A DNA stretch of 8,508 nt from Actinomycetales bacterium (GCA_028868555.1 JAGWUG010000025.1:1-8508), one strand, 5' to 3'; positions 1 through 6,225 are shown, numbered from the stretch's first letter. Numbers and translations: made by a program. Notes: generated by a model not told the origin, from the letters alone.

Positions 1-210
1 TGGAATGACTTCTTCAACCCGCTGATCTTCCTTGCTGGATCAGACACTCCAACCCTCGCGCTAGTGATTTACCACTTCGTCGGTGGATTCCAAACCGAGT
101 GGAACCAGGTGTTTGCCATCCTCATCATTGCGATGCTGCCAATGACCGTCCTGTTCCTGATCTTCCAGAAGAAGTTCATCCAGGGATTCTCGGGCGGCAT
201 CAAGAGCTAA
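1..210 (+). CDS. Carbohydrate ABC transporter permease (CUT1, MalG type), C-terminal fragment
   Basis: The window opens inside this gene; the last 69 residues and the stop codon are visible. In frame 1 it reads WNDFFNPLIFLAG near the start, a segment typical of the region just after the EAA loop in MalG-like permeases of sugar importers. A final hydrophobic membrane span follows (about fragment residues 37-55, VFAILIIAMLPMTVLFLIF). The end, QKKFIQGFSGGIKS, matches the usual C-terminus of the family (QKxFxxGxxxGxxK). The protein would sit in the cytoplasmic membrane and help form the channel for a mono- or oligosaccharide. The binding protein and partner permease must lie upstream, outside the window. 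It converges on the ROK regulator with a hairpin between them, so it is the end of a separate operon. The substrate cannot be told from this fragment. Confidence 0.9.
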   Translation, partial: WNDFFNPLIFLAGSDTPTLALVIYHFVGGFQTEWNQVFAILIIAMLPMTVLFLIFQKKFIQGFSGGIKS

Positions 211-223
211 GCCAAACCCAAAT

Positions 224-254
224 GCGAAGGCCCCGACATTGTCGGGGCCTTCGC
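224..254. terminator. Bidirectional hairpin terminator between convergent genes
   Basis: A perfect inverted repeat has 14-bp arms (GCGAAGGCCCCGAC and its complement) around a 3-base ATT loop. It lies 13 bases after the permease stop and 15 bases before the ROK gene's stop. The stem is GC-rich and symmetric, so it can act on transcripts from both sides. No clear T-run follows on either strand, which is common for actinobacterial hairpin terminators. Confidence 0.85.
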
Positions 255-269
255 TGCAATTCCGAGTGA

Positions 270-1547
270 CTAGTTGGCGTGCTCTCGCATGCGGCGCTCA
301 ATCCAGGCATTCATCTGTGCCCGGGTGAAGGTCTCAATCTGAGCCAGTGCGGCACCGCCGAGCAGGCCCTCTTCATGCTTTGGGTCGCTGGCAATCACAC
401 GCAGGTCGCGAGTGGCCAGCGGCAAGGCGCGACGGTAGATGGACTGTCTCACCGCTGCGAGGAAGATGTCACCGGTGGCGGCGATTGCTCCTCCAACCAC
501 GATGAGGGCTGGATTGAAGAAGTTCACTAGCCCGGCCAATGTCTCACCAATGATGCGGCCCGAGCGAGAGACCGCTTCGATGCAATACTGATCGGCCGCG
601 AGGGCGCCTTCGCGCACGTCGAGGTGGGTGAGGAATACATTCTTTTCCAAGATGGCCTTCAGGTAAGGACTTCTTCCATCCTGGGCAGCCTGTTCGCCAT
701 CGCGTGCCAGGGCCCAGCCGCCGGCAACAGCGCTGAGGCAACCCAGCTGGCCGCAGCGGCACAAGACGTGGTCGTTATTAGGCACCTGGATGTGCCCGAT
801 GTCACCGGCGGTGCCGTTAGCTCCGCGGTGTACCTTGCCGGCCGAAATGATGCCGGCACCAACACCGATGCTCACGTCGACGAAGAGCATGTTGTCGATT
901 GACCCGGGCTCCTGATTCGAGTCGAGCAGTAGCGAGTACTCACCTAGTCCAATCAGGTTTACGTCGTTGTCCACGAGGGACGGCGCCTTGAAGGCATCGG
1001 TCATAAAGGCACGAATGTCGTAGCCGTTCCAGCCCGCCAGCATGGAAGCCTGCATTTTGCCGGTGTTGTATTCGACAGGGCCCGGAACTCCCACAACGGT
1101 TGCCCAAATTGGCGCGAACTTGTGCTGGGCATCCAATTTCTTGAATAGCTCTGGGATGCGCTTGAGCGAAATCTCAGGGCCCTCGGAGTAGTCCCAGGTG
1201 ACGCGCTCGATGGCAATGATTCTGCCGGAAAGATCGGTTACCGCGAGAACCATGTTAGGGGTGTCAAACATGACGGTAAGGAAGCTACCGATCTCGTGAC
1301 GGAAGCGCAAGGTGCGAGGAATGCGACCACCACTGCTAACGCCGAACTCGGCTTCCTCAACCAGACCTAGTGAGATTGCATCGTCCACGCGTTGGGAGAC
1401 GATGCTGCGACCGAGCCCGCTGATGCGTCCGAGGTCCGAGCGAGTGTTGGCTCGGCCGCTGCGGATCAGCTCGGTAATCACGAAGAGAGCGTCATGCTGC
1501 TCGATGGTCATCTCATCGATGCTGACGATGGCCGGCTTTGTTGCCAT
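270..1547 (-). CDS. ROK-family transcriptional regulator (NagC/XylR type)
   Basis: This 425-residue protein has the standard two-part build of ROK repressors. An N-terminal winged helix-turn-helix spans about residues 15-65 (SDLGRISGLGRSIVSQRVDDA). A sugar-kinase-like ROK domain follows (about 85-410). Visible ROK landmarks are the VDNDVN motif with the catalytic-type Asp195, the glycine-rich DVSIGVGAGI segment (224-233), GDIGHIQV (248-255), and the zinc motif CxCGxxGC (Cys263, Cys265, Cys270) with His252. The usual Glu of the ExGH motif is Asp249, and the Glu normally following GCL is Ser272, so sugar contacts are altered. AGGAG at 1555-1559 lies 7 bases before the ATG and supports this start. 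The gene is divergent from the glycoside oxidase operon, the classic position for a local repressor. The inducer is probably a glycoside or keto-sugar (inference). Confidence 0.93.
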   Translation of the reverse strand: MATKPAIVSIDEMTIEQHDALFVITELIRSGRANTRSDLGRISGLGRSIVSQRVDDAISLGLVEEAEFGVSSGGRIPRTLRFRHEIGSFLTVMFDTPNMVLAVTDLSGRIIAIERVTWDYSEGPEISLKRIPELFKKLDAQHKFAPIWATVVGVPGPVEYNTGKMQASMLAGWNGYDIRAFMTDAFKAPSLVDNDVNLIGLGEYSLLLDSNQEPGSIDNMLFVDVSIGVGAGIISAGKVHRGANGTAGDIGHIQVPNNDHVLCRCGQLGCLSAVAGGWALARDGEQAAQDGRSPYLKAILEKNVFLTHLDVREGALAADQYCIEAVSRSGRIIGETLAGLVNFFNPALIVVGGAIAATGDIFLAAVRQSIYRRALPLATRDLRVIASDPKHEEGLLGGAALAQIETFTRAQMNAWIERRMREHAN

Positions 1548-1554
1548 TTGATAA

Positions 1555-1559
1555 CTCCT
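1555..1559 (-). promoter_or_regulatory. Ribosome binding site of the ROK regulator
   Basis: Read on the minus strand this is AGGAG, followed by 7 bases and then ATG at 1547. It fixes the start of the regulator over the next in-frame Met at residue 13. Confidence 0.75.
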
Positions 1560-1570
1560 AGCCCAAAACT

Positions 1571-1600
1571 TTGACTTTTGCAGAAAATCTGCAATAGAGT
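1571..1600 (+). promoter_or_regulatory. Predicted sigma70-type promoter of the glycoside-degradation operon
   Basis: TTGACT at 1571-1576 matches five of six bases of the -35 consensus. TAGAGT at 1595-1600 keeps the key A at position 2 and T at position 6 of a -10 box. The spacer is 18 bases. Transcription would start near 1607 and leave a leader of about 90 bases before the oxidase. The prediction rests on motif matching only; the weaker element is the -10. Confidence 0.5.
1578..1594. promoter_or_regulatory. Palindromic operator candidate inside the promoter spacer
   Basis: TTGCAGAAAATCTGCAA is a perfect inverted repeat with 7-bp arms (TTGCAGA/TCTGCAA) around AAA. It occupies almost exactly the gap between the predicted -35 and -10 boxes of the oxidase operon. 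It also lies 31 bases upstream of the divergent regulator's start codon. A repressor bound here would block the operon promoter and could also control its own gene. The ROK protein encoded next door is the obvious candidate, but this is inferred from position. Confidence 0.6.
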
Positions 1601-1612
1601 GGATGCATCCAC
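1599..1612. promoter_or_regulatory. Second palindrome at the predicted transcription start
   Basis: GTGGATGCATCCAC is a perfect 14-bp palindrome starting at the downstream edge of the predicted -10 box. It differs in sequence from the 1578-1594 palindrome, so it is more likely a site for another regulator than a second copy of the same operator. The ligand protein is unknown. Confidence 0.45.
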
Positions 1613-1648
1613 CAAAAGACGGTGTTAGTTTCGACTTTAGTTTATTTG

Positions 1649-1680
1649 TTTCGGGTATTTCATCAACGAAAGCCCCGAAA
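1649..1680 (+). promoter_or_regulatory. Leader hairpin upstream of the oxidase start codon
   Basis: TTTCGGG (1649-1655) pairs with CCCGAAA (1674-1680). Inside it, TTTC (1658-1661) pairs with GAAA (1668-1671) around a six-base loop, across a 2x2 internal loop. The structure ends 17 bases before the ATG, just ahead of the Shine-Dalgarno region, and could tune translation or mRNA stability. No known riboswitch was recognised. Confidence 0.35.
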
Positions 1681-1697
1681 GATGGGAATCAACGGAG

Positions 1698-3191
1698 ATG
1701 ACCAAGGTAGTTGTTGTGGGCTCGGGGCCAATCGGCTCTGCATTTGCGCTCACCCTGCACAACCTTGACTCCACCGCCGACATCACCATGTTTGAGGTGG
1801 GCCCCGCCGCAACTCACCCGCTCGGTCGTCATGTACGAACCCTGGATTCCACCGAAGAACTGGAAGAAGCCCAGCTGCTCTGCCAGGGTCCCAAGCGAAA
1901 CGTAAAAGAAGACCCTCGTAAGATGCACACCGGAGTTGTGCTCGCCCGCCCAGGTACCTTCCTGGTCGAAGACGGCAAGGCGAACTCCGAGATGCCAGCC
2001 ACAGCAATGTCGGCCAACGTGGGAGGAATGGGCGCCCACTGGACTGCCGCCTGCCCTCGTCTCGGCGACGGCGAGATCCCAACCTTCATTGACCGTGCGG
2101 AGTTTGAGAGCGACTTCGACGAAGCCTGGCGCATCCTCAAGGTGACCCAGAGCGCATTCGCAACCTTCCCGCTCGGCGACCAACTCCGCGAGCGTCTCGG
2201 TGCAAAGTACAACGTGGGCCGTAGCGCGGACCGCAACGTGCAGCCAATGCCGCTCGCCGTTCAGGTGAAGGACAACCGCACCTGGTGGACCGGAACCGAT
2301 GTAATCATCGAGTCGATCCTTCCGTCGGAGCGATTCCACCTGATTCCAGACACCTTGGTGACTGAGGTCATTCACGACGGCACCCGCGCTACCGGCGTGA
2401 GAATCAAGAATCAGAACACCGGAGCCGAGAGCGCTGTGGACGCGGATGTCGTTTTTGTCGCCGGCGACTCAATTCGCACCCCGCAGCTTCTCTTCAAGTC
2501 GGGCATTCGCCCCAAGGCGCTCGGCCACTACCTCAACGATCACGGACAGGTTCTGGGCCTGGCCGAGCTGCCTGAAGATCTCACCGCTACTACCGAAAAG
2601 CCAAACCGCATCGGCGCTCTTGCTCCTCACAGTGGAATCAGCTGGATTCCCTACGACCGCGAGACCTTCCCGGTTCACGCTCAGATCATGCAGATGGATG
2701 CTTCACCGATTCCACTGCACGACATGAAGGAGCCGCGCCCGGGAGCATTCGTTGGTGTTGGACTCTTCGTCCCGAAAGACGTTCAGGCAGCCGACCGCGT
2801 GGAGTTCTCCGACACCGAGACCGACTTCTTTGGCATGCCAAAGCCGAGCCTCTTCTACAAGCTCACCGCCGAAGACGACCGTCGCTTTGCAGAGGCCAAG
2901 GAGCTCCTGACCGGCGTCATGGAGACCATCGGAACCCCGCTGGGCAACGGTGCAATCGTGATGCCTCCGGGCAGCTCGCTGCACTACATGGGCACTGTTC
3001 GCATGGGCGCCTCCGATGACGGTACAAGCGTCTGCGACCAGAACTCCAGGATCTGGAACTTCGAAAACCTTTACGTGGGCGGCAACGGTGTGATCCCAAC
3101 CGAGACCGCAGCAAACCCAACCCCAACTTCAATCGCGTTCGCCATCAAGGCAGCGCGATCCATCGCCCGAACCGTCAGCAAAGGAAACTAA
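1698..3191 (+). CDS. GMC-family FAD-dependent glycoside 3-oxidase (CarA / pyranose oxidase-like)
   Basis: This 497-residue flavoprotein opens with a Rossmann FAD fold (VVVVGSGPIG, glycine motif at residues 8-13). NVGGMGAHWT (107-116) corresponds to the GGMSTHWT segment of pyranose 2-oxidases, where the His (here His114) can carry the flavin. VFVAGDSIRTPQLLF (252-266) is the usual second GMC motif. The C-terminal catalytic pair is His429 (SSLHYMGT) and Asn473 (TAANPTPTS). Related CarA enzymes oxidise the C3 hydroxyl of the sugar in C-glycosides, preparing it for deglycosylation. Its place directly before two alpha/beta deglycosidase pairs supports this role; sugar C3 oxidation is inferred, not seen. 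There is no signal peptide, so it should be cytoplasmic. The start was chosen for the intact Rossmann strand; CGGAG abuts the ATG, and the better-spaced GGGA at 1684-1687 may be the working ribosome site. It is a member of the P2Ox-like branch rather than choline dehydrogenase. Confidence 0.88.
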   Translation: MTKVVVVGSGPIGSAFALTLHNLDSTADITMFEVGPAATHPLGRHVRTLDSTEELEEAQLLCQGPKRNVKEDPRKMHTGVVLARPGTFLVEDGKANSEMPATAMSANVGGMGAHWTAACPRLGDGEIPTFIDRAEFESDFDEAWRILKVTQSAFATFPLGDQLRERLGAKYNVGRSADRNVQPMPLAVQVKDNRTWWTGTDVIIESILPSERFHLIPDTLVTEVIHDGTRATGVRIKNQNTGAESAVDADVVFVAGDSIRTPQLLFKSGIRPKALGHYLNDHGQVLGLAELPEDLTATTEKPNRIGALAPHSGISWIPYDRETFPVHAQIMQMDASPIPLHDMKEPRPGAFVGVGLFVPKDVQAADRVEFSDTETDFFGMPKPSLFYKLTAEDDRRFAEAKELLTGVMETIGTPLGNGAIVMPPGSSLHYMGTVRMGASDDGTSVCDQNSRIWNFENLYVGGNGVIPTETAANPTPTSIAFAIKAARSIARTVSKGN

Positions 3192-3196
3192 CCAAA

Positions 3197-3610
3197 ATGA
3201 TGCGTGACAACATAATCGAGCCGGGGAGCCTGCGCCTAAACGGCAACACGCTCTCGGTCAAGGTGCACATGCCCTGGTACCGAGCGCTGCCACTCTCATC
3301 GGTGTGCGACCTGGTGCTGGACATTGACGGCCACGCGGTTGCCCCAGAATCAATCCACTGGCTGATCAACGGCACCAACTACGCGGCCGCAGAGCTGCCA
3401 CCCCTGCACACCGAATGGTGGTTTGTCACCGATGCAGCCGTGCTGTCCGGAACCCTGAGCGATGAGGCGGTTGCCGCACTCGACCCGGCTGCGGACCACG
3501 CGGTTCACGTTGGCCTGGGTATCTACATTCCTTACATCGATGCCGGCGCCGGCACCCTGCTGGTTCACGAAGGTGACCGCAAGACCCTAAAGATTGAGAA
3601 GGCTGCCTAA
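3197..3610 (+). CDS. C-glycoside deglycosidase beta subunit (DUF6379 type), copy 1
   Basis: This 137-residue protein resembles the small beta-sandwich partners (DUF6379; CarC, DgpC-like) of C-glycoside deglycosidases. It carries the family signature HMPWYRALPLSS (residues 24-35), a central beta-rich stretch ending in TEWWFVTD (72-79), and GLGIYIPYI (106-114) before a final strand. In characterised complexes the beta subunit has no catalysis of its own but packs on the TIM-barrel alpha subunit and helps shape the active site. AAGGAA at 3181-3186, inside the end of the oxidase gene, serves as ribosome site. The adjacent ATG at 3200 could also be the start, changing the protein by one residue. 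It overlaps the alpha gene by one base (TAATG), so the two are probably made in equal amounts. Its sequence is clearly diverged from the second copy at 4659-5060. Confidence 0.8.
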   Translation: MMRDNIIEPGSLRLNGNTLSVKVHMPWYRALPLSSVCDLVLDIDGHAVAPESIHWLINGTNYAAAELPPLHTEWWFVTDAAVLSGTLSDEAVAALDPAADHAVHVGLGIYIPYIDAGAGTLLVHEGDRKTLKIEKAA

Positions 3611-4659
3611 TGACTGAGCTAAAGCAAGGCCACCTGCAGGGAACCACCCTTTACAGCTACACCCGCATGTTCCACGAGGGCAAGGCCACCATGGAGGATC
3701 TCATCCGCGAGGTCGCTCGCCGCGGCCAGGGTCCCGGCCTCGAGGTCATCGGTTTCCAGAGCATTCGCAACTGGCCAAACCCGGGTGCCGAGTTCATCAA
3801 GAGTTTCCGAGCCATCATGGACGAGACCGGCCTGATTCCAACCTCTATGGCGGTCAACGCCGACATCGGTCTTCGTCGTGATCGCAACCTCACCCACGAC
3901 GAGATGATCGACTACATGGCCGCTCAGATCAACATGGCATCCACTCTGGGCTTCCCGGTGGCTCGCGTTCAGATCTCGATGACCCCGGATGTTATGGAGG
4001 CATTGCTTCCGGTTGCAGAGAAGGCAAACGTCAAGCTGGGTCTGGAGATCCACTCGCACCACTCGCCACGTCACCCAGAGATGGTTGCTCACCGTGAGCG
4101 CTACGAGAAGCTCAACAGTGGCTTCCTCGGTTTCGTGCCAGACTTCGGCACCACCTGCATCGGCATGCCACCATCGCTGATTGAGAAGTACCGCAAGACC
4201 GGTGTTCCTGAAGAGATGATCACTGAGCTCGAGGCTCTTTGGCAGGTTCACCACTCCGAGGGTGCCCCACACGACGGCCCAACTCAGGGTAAGCGCATGG
4301 GACAGGTTGCGGGCATCGCCGCCAAGTACGGCTTCGGCGAGACGGCCATCGACTATGCCATCAACCACTGTGGACTCTTCGGTCACGCCGACCCAGAGGA
4401 GTGGCGCGACATCATGCACCTGGTCTGGCACACCCACGGCAAGTTCTTCGGAATGCACGATGGCGTTGAGCCAACCACTCCGCTGCCGGCAATCATGAAG
4501 GTCTACGCCGACACCGGTTACACCGGATCCATCTCATCGGAGTATGAGGGCTTCCACTGGAACAACTGGAGCAACCCGTTTGACCAGGTTGACGCTCACC
4601 AGAAGTACATTCGCGAAATCATGGAGGGCTACGGCTACCAGGTAAGGACCAAGGCATAA
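3610..4659 (+). CDS. C-glycoside deglycosidase alpha subunit (sugar isomerase-like TIM barrel), copy 1
   Basis: This 349-residue protein belongs to the xylose isomerase-like TIM-barrel group, usually annotated 'sugar phosphate isomerase/epimerase'. The metal-binding set is visible by alignment with copy 2: Glu146 (GLEIH), Asp178 (FVPDF), His274 or His276 (WHTHGKFF) and Glu311 (SSEYEG). CarB and DgpB-type alpha subunits use such a site, with Mn or a similar metal, to enolise a 3-keto-glycoside and release the aglycone by beta-elimination. The preceding DUF6379 gene makes this assignment much more likely than a true sugar phosphate isomerase. Copy-specific features are a His-rich loop after the metal Glu (HSHHSPRHPE, 148-157) and an insert with HHSEGAPHDG (214-223). 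The start codon overlaps the beta stop by one base, and its own stop overlaps the next beta start in the same way. Confidence 0.85.
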   Translation: MTELKQGHLQGTTLYSYTRMFHEGKATMEDLIREVARRGQGPGLEVIGFQSIRNWPNPGAEFIKSFRAIMDETGLIPTSMAVNADIGLRRDRNLTHDEMIDYMAAQINMASTLGFPVARVQISMTPDVMEALLPVAEKANVKLGLEIHSHHSPRHPEMVAHRERYEKLNSGFLGFVPDFGTTCIGMPPSLIEKYRKTGVPEEMITELEALWQVHHSEGAPHDGPTQGKRMGQVAGIAAKYGFGETAIDYAINHCGLFGHADPEEWRDIMHLVWHTHGKFFGMHDGVEPTTPLPAIMKVYADTGYTGSISSEYEGFHWNNWSNPFDQVDAHQKYIREIMEGYGYQVRTKA

Positions 4660-5060
4660 TGGCAACTCACGACACAATCCTCAACAGCAAGAGCCTTGAG
4701 GTTATCCCCGACGGCCTGAGCCTCGCGCTCACCATTCCCTGGTACCGCAGCCTCTGGGTGAGCAGCATCAGCAGCATCGCTGTGACCCTCGACGGTCAGG
4801 AGCTAGCGCAGGACAAGATGAGCTTCCGCATCAACGGCAAGCGCTTCACCCTGGACGAAGTTCCAAACCAGTGGGAAGAACTCTGGTTCATGCAGGACCG
4901 CGCCTACCTCGACATGCACCTCGGTGCCGCCGGTGCTGTTGGCAGCGATCACACCATCACCTTCCACATCGAGCTCCGCCTGCCTTACATGCAGATCAAG
5001 CCGGGCTTCTACCTACCAAACATCGTTCACCAGACCGTGACTCTGAAAGTGCAGGGCTAA
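4659..5060 (+). CDS. C-glycoside deglycosidase beta subunit (DUF6379 type), copy 2
   Basis: This 133-residue protein is a paralogue of the product of 3197-3610. It shares IPWYRSLWVSS (residues 26-36) near the N-terminus, the DGQELxxDKMSFRING region (45-60), EELWFMQD (73-80), and LRLPYMQIKPGFYLP (106-120). It differs from copy 1 in keeping the conserved-looking IKPGFYLPNIVHQTV tail, where copy 1 has a shorter, altered IDAGAGTLLVHEG stretch. The start is coupled to the upstream alpha gene by a TAATG overlap. The alpha gene that follows begins two bases after its stop, so this is probably the partner of the copy 2 alpha subunit. The role is structural support of the deglycosidase active site, by analogy with characterised CarC-like subunits. 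Confidence 0.82.
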   Translation: MATHDTILNSKSLEVIPDGLSLALTIPWYRSLWVSSISSIAVTLDGQELAQDKMSFRINGKRFTLDEVPNQWEELWFMQDRAYLDMHLGAAGAVGSDHTITFHIELRLPYMQIKPGFYLPNIVHQTVTLKVQG

Positions 5061-5062
5061 TC

Positions 5063-6067
5063 ATGACTGACGTAGCAACCAAGGCCAAGTTCAAGCTTGG
5101 CGTCACCCTGTACTCCTTCAGCGCGGAGTGGGCCGCCGGCCAGTATGACCTCGAGAGCATGCTCGCTCGCGTTGGCGAGCTGGGCATCGGACCTGGCGTT
5201 GAAATCATGGCCTCGCAGACCGTGCGCACCTATCCATACACCGACGATGCCTTCATCAAGCAGTGGCTGGGGCTTTGTGACAAGTACGGATTTGAACCTT
5301 CTGCCTACGGCACCAACCTAGACATGGGACGCAACCGCGCCAAGGAAATGAGCCTGGACGAAGAGTTCGACTTTGTGCTCACCCAGATTGAAGCCGGAGC
5401 CAAGATGCGCTTCCCGGTCATCAAGATTCAGAGTGCCGGCAGCGAGCTGCTAACCAAGCTTCTGCCTCACGCCGAGCGCCTCAACGTGAAGCTGGGCTAC
5501 GAGATCCACGCTCCTGAGGGTCCCAACACCCCGAAGATCATGGCCATCCGTGAAACGTACGACAAGATTGGTTCACCGCTGCTTGGCTTTGTGCCGGACT
5601 TCTCGTCCACCATGTCCAACATGGGCCGAACTATGCTCCAGGCGTTCCGCGACAAGGGGCTCGACGAGGCCGCCATCGTGAAGGTCCAGGAAGTCTGGGC
5701 CAAGGACACTCCTGTGTTCGAGCGCATCGGTGAATTTGTGGCCTACCTGGAAGGCCGCGGTCTAGACCCGAACATGCTTGGCCCGTTCGGCCGCATGGCT
5801 TTCAATATGAACGGCCACATCAACCCGCTGGAGTGGAACGACATCATGCACCAGATTGTGCATGTCCACGCCAAGTTCTTTGACATGAACCCAGACGGTC
5901 AGGTTGACGCCATTGATTACCCGCTGCACACCAAGATTCTGGTTGAGGGTGGGTACGACGGCTACATCTCCAGCGAGTGGGAGGGTCACGCCTTCGCCGA
6001 CCTGGGTGTGATGGATCCATTCATCGTGGTCAAGCAGCAGCAGGACCTAATGAAGAAGTACATGTAA
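5063..6067 (+). CDS. C-glycoside deglycosidase alpha subunit (sugar isomerase-like TIM barrel), copy 2
   Basis: This 334-residue TIM-barrel protein is paralogous to 3610-4659. Metal ligands visible by comparison are Glu147 (GYEIH), Asp179 (FVPDF), His267 or His269 (VHVHAKFF) and Glu305 (SSEWEG). The loop after the metal Glu is APEGPNTPK instead of copy 1's His-rich loop, and the Trp/His-rich segment near residues 315-320 of copy 1 is absent here, so substrate contacts probably differ. The start MTDVATK is chosen because it lies two bases after the beta stop and aligns with copy 1. A longer in-frame reading from 4871 would run through the beta gene in another frame and gives non-conserved sequence. 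This is the last gene of the operon, followed at once by a terminator. The function could be cleavage of other aglycones or processing of the eliminated keto-sugar; the sequence alone does not decide. Confidence 0.85.
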   Translation: MTDVATKAKFKLGVTLYSFSAEWAAGQYDLESMLARVGELGIGPGVEIMASQTVRTYPYTDDAFIKQWLGLCDKYGFEPSAYGTNLDMGRNRAKEMSLDEEFDFVLTQIEAGAKMRFPVIKIQSAGSELLTKLLPHAERLNVKLGYEIHAPEGPNTPKIMAIRETYDKIGSPLLGFVPDFSSTMSNMGRTMLQAFRDKGLDEAAIVKVQEVWAKDTPVFERIGEFVAYLEGRGLDPNMLGPFGRMAFNMNGHINPLEWNDIMHQIVHVHAKFFDMNPDGQVDAIDYPLHTKILVEGGYDGYISSEWEGHAFADLGVMDPFIVVKQQQDLMKKYM

Positions 6068-6088
6068 CAAAACCATCCAACAAACCGC

Positions 6089-6126
6089 ACAAACCCCACC
6101 AGCCGAATTGGCTCGGTGGGGTTTGT
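6089..6126 (+). terminator. Terminator of the glycoside-degradation operon
   Basis: A 12-bp stem starting at 6089 (ACAAACCCCACC and its complement) continues, after a single bulged C at 6114, into AGCC/GGCT around a GAATT loop. A T-rich stretch (TTCTATTT) follows. It lies 21 bases after the last alpha-subunit stop. Confidence 0.88.
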
Positions 6127-6137
6127 TCTATTTGAGT

Positions 6138-6167
6138 TTGGATACTACCTAGAGAGAGCCTTATGGT
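6138..6167 (+). promoter_or_regulatory. Weak promoter candidate for the solute-binding protein
   Basis: TTGGAT (6138-6143) and TATGGT (6162-6167), spaced 18 bases apart, are the best -35/-10 pair seen between the terminator and the transporter gene. Both boxes are poor matches. TATACC at 6208-6213 is an alternative -10 without a good -35. Confidence 0.25.
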
Positions 6168-6225
6168 AACGAAACCCTAACTAATGAAACGATTCACAAG
6201 GGGCCGTTATACCTTTGGTCTCAAC

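Noticed and set aside
270..1547. ROK sugar kinase (glucokinase-like enzyme)
   Set aside because: The protein has an N-terminal winged helix-turn-helix and about 100 extra residues compared with ROK kinases, and two sugar-contact Glu positions are changed, so a regulator is the better reading.
1689..2375. Minus-strand open frame of 228 codons opposite the oxidase gene
   Set aside because: It mirrors codon bias of the well-supported GMC gene on the plus strand, has no recognisable motifs and no convincing ribosome site.
1698..3191. Choline dehydrogenase or cholesterol oxidase
   Set aside because: Both are GMC proteins, but the GGMGAHWT segment and the neighbouring deglycosidase genes match the pyranose oxidase/CarA branch.
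3619..4458. Minus-strand open frame of 279 codons opposite alpha subunit copy 1
   Set aside because: It is a shadow of a conserved TIM-barrel gene; its composition is low in meaning (rich in Val, His and Leu from reversed codons) and it has no family features.
4871..5062. N-terminal extension of alpha subunit copy 2 back to 4871
   Set aside because: The extension runs out of frame through the beta 2 gene and gives Arg/His-rich non-conserved sequence; ATG at 5063 aligns with copy 1.
3610..6067. Inositol catabolism (IolE/IolI-like isomerases with an oxidoreductase)
   Set aside because: The barrel proteins could suggest it, but the paired DUF6379 genes and a GMC oxidase instead of an NAD-dependent inositol dehydrogenase point to glycoside C3 oxidation and elimination.
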